DNA from: Methanobacteriota archaeon
GTDB taxonomy: Archaea > Halobacteriota > Halobacteria > Halobacteriales > Halalkalicoccaceae
DNA: 9,245 nucleotides
NCBI GenBank assembly: GCA_022561895.1
Contig: JADFQH010000071.1
Span: 1,988 to 11,232 of the forward strand
Direction: 5' to 3'
The notes under the pieces were generated by a model. That model did no database searches. It was not told the DNA's origin and saw nothing but the letters and a program-made list of their open reading frames with translations. The position numbers and the translations under genes are program-made. Positions 6,784 to 9,245 of this stretch are shown here, piece after piece; within the stretch, counting starts at the first letter, position 1, and each line of letters opens with the position of its first letter.

Positions 6784-6953
6784 TGGTTCGGTACCCTCGC
6801 TCCGGTCGTTTCGCTTCGCTCCTTGAGTTACCTCGCTCCGCTCGGCAAACCACAGTCGCAACGAGTTGCTCCCTGGTTTGGTTCGGTTCCCTCACCAAAC
6901 CACGATCGCAGCAAAGCTGCTCTCTGGTTCATCTCGCACTGCTCGATGAACCA
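6784..6953. repeat. Tandem array of hairpin repeats with covarying stems
   Basis: Three related units each run TGGTT ... AACCAC followed by a purine-rich RTCG. Unit 1 (6784-6852) is long and imperfect: only TGGTT/AACCA pairs at its ends, and it contains an internal near-repeat, GGTACCCTCGCTCC (6790-6803) against GTTACCTCGCTCC (6827-6839). Unit 2 has a 9-bp stem TGGTTTGGT/ACCAAACCA (6874-6882, 6894-6902) with an 11-base loop. Unit 3 has a 9-bp stem TGGTTCATC/GATGAACCA (6925-6933, 6945-6953), also with an 11-base loop, exactly 51 bases on. Four stem positions differ between units 2 and 3 and every change is compensated. Small hairpins sit between units: GCAAC-GA-GTTGC (6858-6869) and GCAGC-AAA-GCTGC (6908-6920), again with a compensated pair. 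The structure is thus conserved over sequence. It may be a dispersed haloarchaeal intergenic repeat or part of a small RNA. Confidence 0.8.
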
Positions 6954-6959
6954 CGGTCG

Positions 6960-6970
6960 TTTTAGCATAT
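6960..6970 (+). promoter_or_regulatory. polB: Putative TATA box of polB
   Basis: TTTTAGCATAT, with its core about 24-27 bases before the ATG at 6988. The expected transcription start falls on or next to that ATG, so polB is probably leaderless. No Shine-Dalgarno site precedes the ATG. The hairpin array ends 6 bases upstream, so the TFB-contact region lies in repeat-derived sequence. Confidence 0.5.
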
Positions 6971-6987
6971 CAGTTCCAACGAGCGGG

Positions 6988-9245
6988 ATGCAACAATAGG
7001 GCCTCTCCGCGTACGCCGAGGCAAGCGACCGCCCGGCCGCGGAGGCGCGGGCGGTCGCCGGCAACAGCTCTACTGGAGGCGAAGTCGTCGATCTCGACGA
7101 GCGGCGCTTTCCGACGGTCGAAGAGGAGATCGATCTCGGAGTCACGCAGGTCAACTACACCGTCGAGGATACCTCCGACGGCGAGCGCCCGATCATCCAC
7201 GTTTTCGGACGCGATTCGAAGGGAAAAGCCCACCACGTCCGTGTTCACGACTTTCGACCCTACTTCTACGCCCCCACCGCGACGCTGACCGACGAGGACC
7301 TGAGCGACAGCCGGATCACCGGCTCCGAGGCGGGCTACGAGTCGATCCGTGGCGAGGCGCTCACCAAGATCTTCGGCCGGACACCCCGCGACGTGGGGAA
7401 TATCAGGGACCGATTCGACCACTACGAAGCCGATATCCTCTTTCCCAACCGGTTTCTGATCGATAAGGGGATCACCAGCGGGATTCGAATTCCCGAACGC
7501 CGAACGGACGGGGGGGCCCTCAAAATTCATCACGAAGAAGTCACCTCGATCGAGGCCGAGGCCGATCTCCGTGTTCACAACTTCGACATCGAGGTCGATG
7601 ACCGCTCGGGCTTTCCAGAAAAGGGCGAGGAGCCGATCGTCTGTCTGACCAGCCACGACTCCCGACGCGACGAGTACATCGGCTGGCTCGGCCTCGCGCC
7701 CGATGGAAACGGCTACTCGCCCGAGGACCTCCCCGATTACGCACCGATCACCGATGGCGCGGCCATCGAGATTCGTGCCTTCAAGAGCGAGGAGGCGATG
7801 CTCGATGCATATATCGAGTATATTGTGGAGACAAATCCAGATGTTTTAACTGGATGGAATGTTGACGATTTTGACGCGCCCTATCTGATCGATCGGTTGG
7901 ATCGCTTGGATCCCGCGACGGATTTCGATCTCTCGATGGAGCGCCTTTCCAGAGTCAACGAGGTCTGGCGCTCCGATTGGCAGGGACCGAACATCAAGGG
8001 CCGGGTCGTCTTCGACTTACTTTACGCTTATAAGCGAATCGTCATCACCGAACTCGATTCCTACCGACTCGACGCCGTCGCAGAGACGGAACTCGGCGTC
8101 GGAAAGGAGCGATACACGGGCGATATCGGCGATCTCTGGGAACAGGACCCCGAACGCCTCCTTGAGTACAACGTTCGGGACGTCGAACTCTGTGTCGAGA
8201 TCAATCGCCAGCAGGACGTCGTTGCCTTCTGGGACGAGGTGCGCACGTTCGTCGGCTGCAAACTCGAAGACGCTCCGACGCCGGGCGATACGGTGGATAT
8301 GTACGTCCTGCATAAGGTTCACGGCGAGTTCGCACTTCCCTCGAAGGGGCGAGTGGACGCAGAGGAGTACGAGGGCGGAGCGGTATTTGATCCCATTACT
8401 GGTGTGAAGGAGAACGTCTCGGTACTCGATCTGGCGAGCCTCTATCCGATGTGTATGGTGACGATCAACGCTTCGCCCGAGACGAAGGCCGGTCCTGACT
8501 ACGAGGGCGAGACCTATCGCGCGCCAAACGGCATGAAGTTCCAACAGGAACCCGACGGGATCATCCGGGAGATGGTCAACGAACTGCTCGAAGAGCGCGA
8601 TCGGAAGAAGGCCCGGCGGGCCGAACACGCGTCGGGAAGCGCCGCATACGAGCAGTTTGACCGACAGCAAGGTGCTGTAAAAGTTATTATGAATTCTTTG
8701 TATGGAACTTTGGGGTGGGATCGGTTTCGGCTCTATGACAAGGACGTTGCAGGGGCGGTCACTGCCACCGGCAGAGAGGTGATCGAGTTCACCGAAAAAT
8801 CCGCAAACGAGATCGACTATCGGGTGACCTACGGCGATACTGACAGTATTATGTTGGAGTTAGGAGGAGATGTAACAAAATCCGAGGCCATCGAGCAGTC
8901 CTTCGAAATTGAGAACCATATCAACGACTCCTACGACGCGTTCGCGCGCGAGGAACTCGGAGCCGAGGAACACCGTTTCGAGATCGAGTTCGAGAAACTG
9001 TACCGACGCTTCTTCCAAGCCGGCCGGAAAAAGCGGTACGCGGGCCACATCATCTGGAAGGAAGGAACGGACGTCGACGACATCGATATTACAGGCTTCG
9101 AGTACAAGCGTTCGGATATCGCGGCCATCACGAAAGAAGTCCAGCGCGACGTGATCGAGATGATCGTTCACGGGGAGGATTTAGAAGAAGTAAAATCCTA
9201 CGTCCATGAGGTCGTTACTGACTTCCAGAAAGGGGAGATCGATCT
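6988..9245 (+). CDS. polB: Family B DNA polymerase, 3' end outside window, in-frame TAG at codon 4
   Basis: PolB is a replicative/repair DNA polymerase with 3'-5' proofreading. About 750 codons are visible. Counting from ATG 6988, exonuclease motifs are Exo I FDIEVD (D200, E202), Exo II LTGWNVDDFD (287-296) and Exo III YNVRD (394-398). The YEGGA partition motif follows, then motif A DLASLYPM (481-488), motif B KVIMNSLYG (565-573), motif C YGDTDS (615-620) and a KKRY motif near the right edge. Haloarchaeal PolB often carries inteins at motifs A, B or C; none is present here. Codon 4 is TAG (6997-6999), directly after ATG CAA CAA; the next codons (GLSAYAE) look like normal PolB N-terminus. ATG 6988 is favoured by the TATA spacing, and no ATG, GTG or TTG occurs in frame until GTG 7393, inside conserved sequence. 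So either the gene is damaged, the base is a sequencing error (CAG to TAG is one transition), or an unusual start is used. Codon use turns AT-rich in several patches. Confidence 0.9.
6997..6999 (+). other. polB: In-frame amber codon near the polB start
   Basis: TAG in the polB frame three codons after the best ATG. The frame is open both before it (back to at least 6691) and after it (to the window end), so it is the sole interruption. TAG also ends the gene at 5591-6016, where reading through would run into rad50 antisense, so TAG appears to act as a normal stop here. Confidence 0.9.
7801..7872 (+). other. AT-rich codon patch across Exo II of polB
   Basis: These 24 codons cover the conserved LTGWN Exo II motif and have 26 G/C in 72 bases by hand count, with codons such as TAT, ATT, AAT, GTT and TTA in a run. 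The flanks are GC-rich. I know of no established intein site here. Confidence 0.65.
8671..8715 (+). other. AT-rich codon patch at the empty pol-b intein site
   Basis: This segment encodes GAVKVIMNSLYGTLG and has 16 G/C in 45 bases by hand count, against clearly GC-rich flanks. The classic pol-b intein site, between Asn and Ser of motif B, falls at 8694/8695 in its middle. No intein is present. Confidence 0.7.
8839..8884 (+). other. AT-rich codon patch starting at the empty pol-c intein site
   Basis: The pol-c intein site (YGD/TDS) is at 8838/8839. Codons before it are GC-rich (CGG GTG ACC TAC GGC GAT); codons after it switch at once to ACT GAC AGT ATT ATG TTG. The 40 bases 8841-8880 contain 14 G/C. 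No intein is present. Confidence 0.65.

Larger units (their letters stand above)
6654..6987. other. Divergent intergenic region with no credible gene
   Basis: This 334-base gap separates the minus-strand small gene from polB. It holds a TATA-like element for the small gene (6686-6693), about 90 bases in which I see nothing definite, the hairpin array (6784-6953), and the polB TATA element (6960-6970). Open frames through it are unacidic, are rich in residues forced by the repeats (WFG, NHGRS) and overlap promoters, so I treat them as spurious. Confidence 0.7.

Noticed and set aside
6691..6999. Plus-strand open frame of 102 codons ending at the TAG before polB
   Set aside because: It runs through the hairpin repeats and the polB promoter, is not acidic, and its recurring WFG and NHGRS-like residues come from the repeats. 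It is open only because it shares the polB frame.
6997..6999. TAG in polB as a pyrrolysine codon
   Set aside because: TAG appears to serve as a stop for the gene at 5591-6016, no pyl genes are in the window, and a residue in a flexible N-terminus gives no reason for pyrrolysine. It is kept only as something a genome search could exclude.
6828..7154. Minus-strand open frame of 108 codons across the polB start
   Set aside because: It is antisense to polB coding sequence and to the repeats, with Ser/Arg-rich composition typical of shadow frames in GC-rich haloarchaeal DNA.

Overview
This is haloarchaeal (class Halobacteria) chromosomal DNA. The proteins are strongly acidic, codons are mostly GC-rich, promoters show an archaeal TATA element about 25-30 bases before the start codon (implying leaderless transcripts), and the conserved genes (PAN, Mre11, Rad50, family B DNA polymerase) have the haloarchaeal form. 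From memory, the order pan - small winged-helix gene - mre11 - rad50 - small genes - polB matches the region around HVO_0850 to HVO_0858 of Haloferax volcanii. The genus cannot be fixed from the window.

Layout. 1-1184 (minus) is the proteasome-activating nucleotidase, cut off at the left edge before its C-terminus. 1185-1312 is a divergent promoter region holding a TAATATT/AATATTA palindrome. 1313-1579 (plus) is a small winged-helix regulator. 1647-2948 and 2945-5608 (plus) are mre11 and rad50, overlapping by four bases (GTGA). 5591-6016, 6040-6405 and 6480-6653 (all minus) are three small haloarchaeal genes: a winged-helix protein, a two-helix membrane protein with an acidic tail, and a 57-residue acidic protein. 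The first of these converges on and overlaps the end of rad50. 6654-6987 has no credible gene. It holds the two divergent promoters and a row of hairpins whose stems show compensatory changes. 6988-9245 (plus) is the family B DNA polymerase, running off the right edge.

How the genes relate. Mre11 and Rad50 form the double-strand-break processing and tethering complex, translated from one mRNA. PolB is a replicative/repair polymerase. PAN feeds unfolded proteins to the 20S proteasome. The small regulators and hypothetical genes lie inside this genome-maintenance neighbourhood and have no established role that I know of.

Most notable points. (1) polB carries an in-frame TAG at codon 4, right after a well-placed leaderless ATG, and no ATG/GTG/TTG follows in frame for about 130 codons. 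(2) polB has no intein at the classic pol-a, pol-b and pol-c sites, yet AT-rich codon patches (about 35% GC) lie at pol-b and begin exactly at pol-c. (3) A tandem hairpin array with covarying stems abuts the polB TATA box. I saw no CRISPR array, tRNA, rRNA or transposase.
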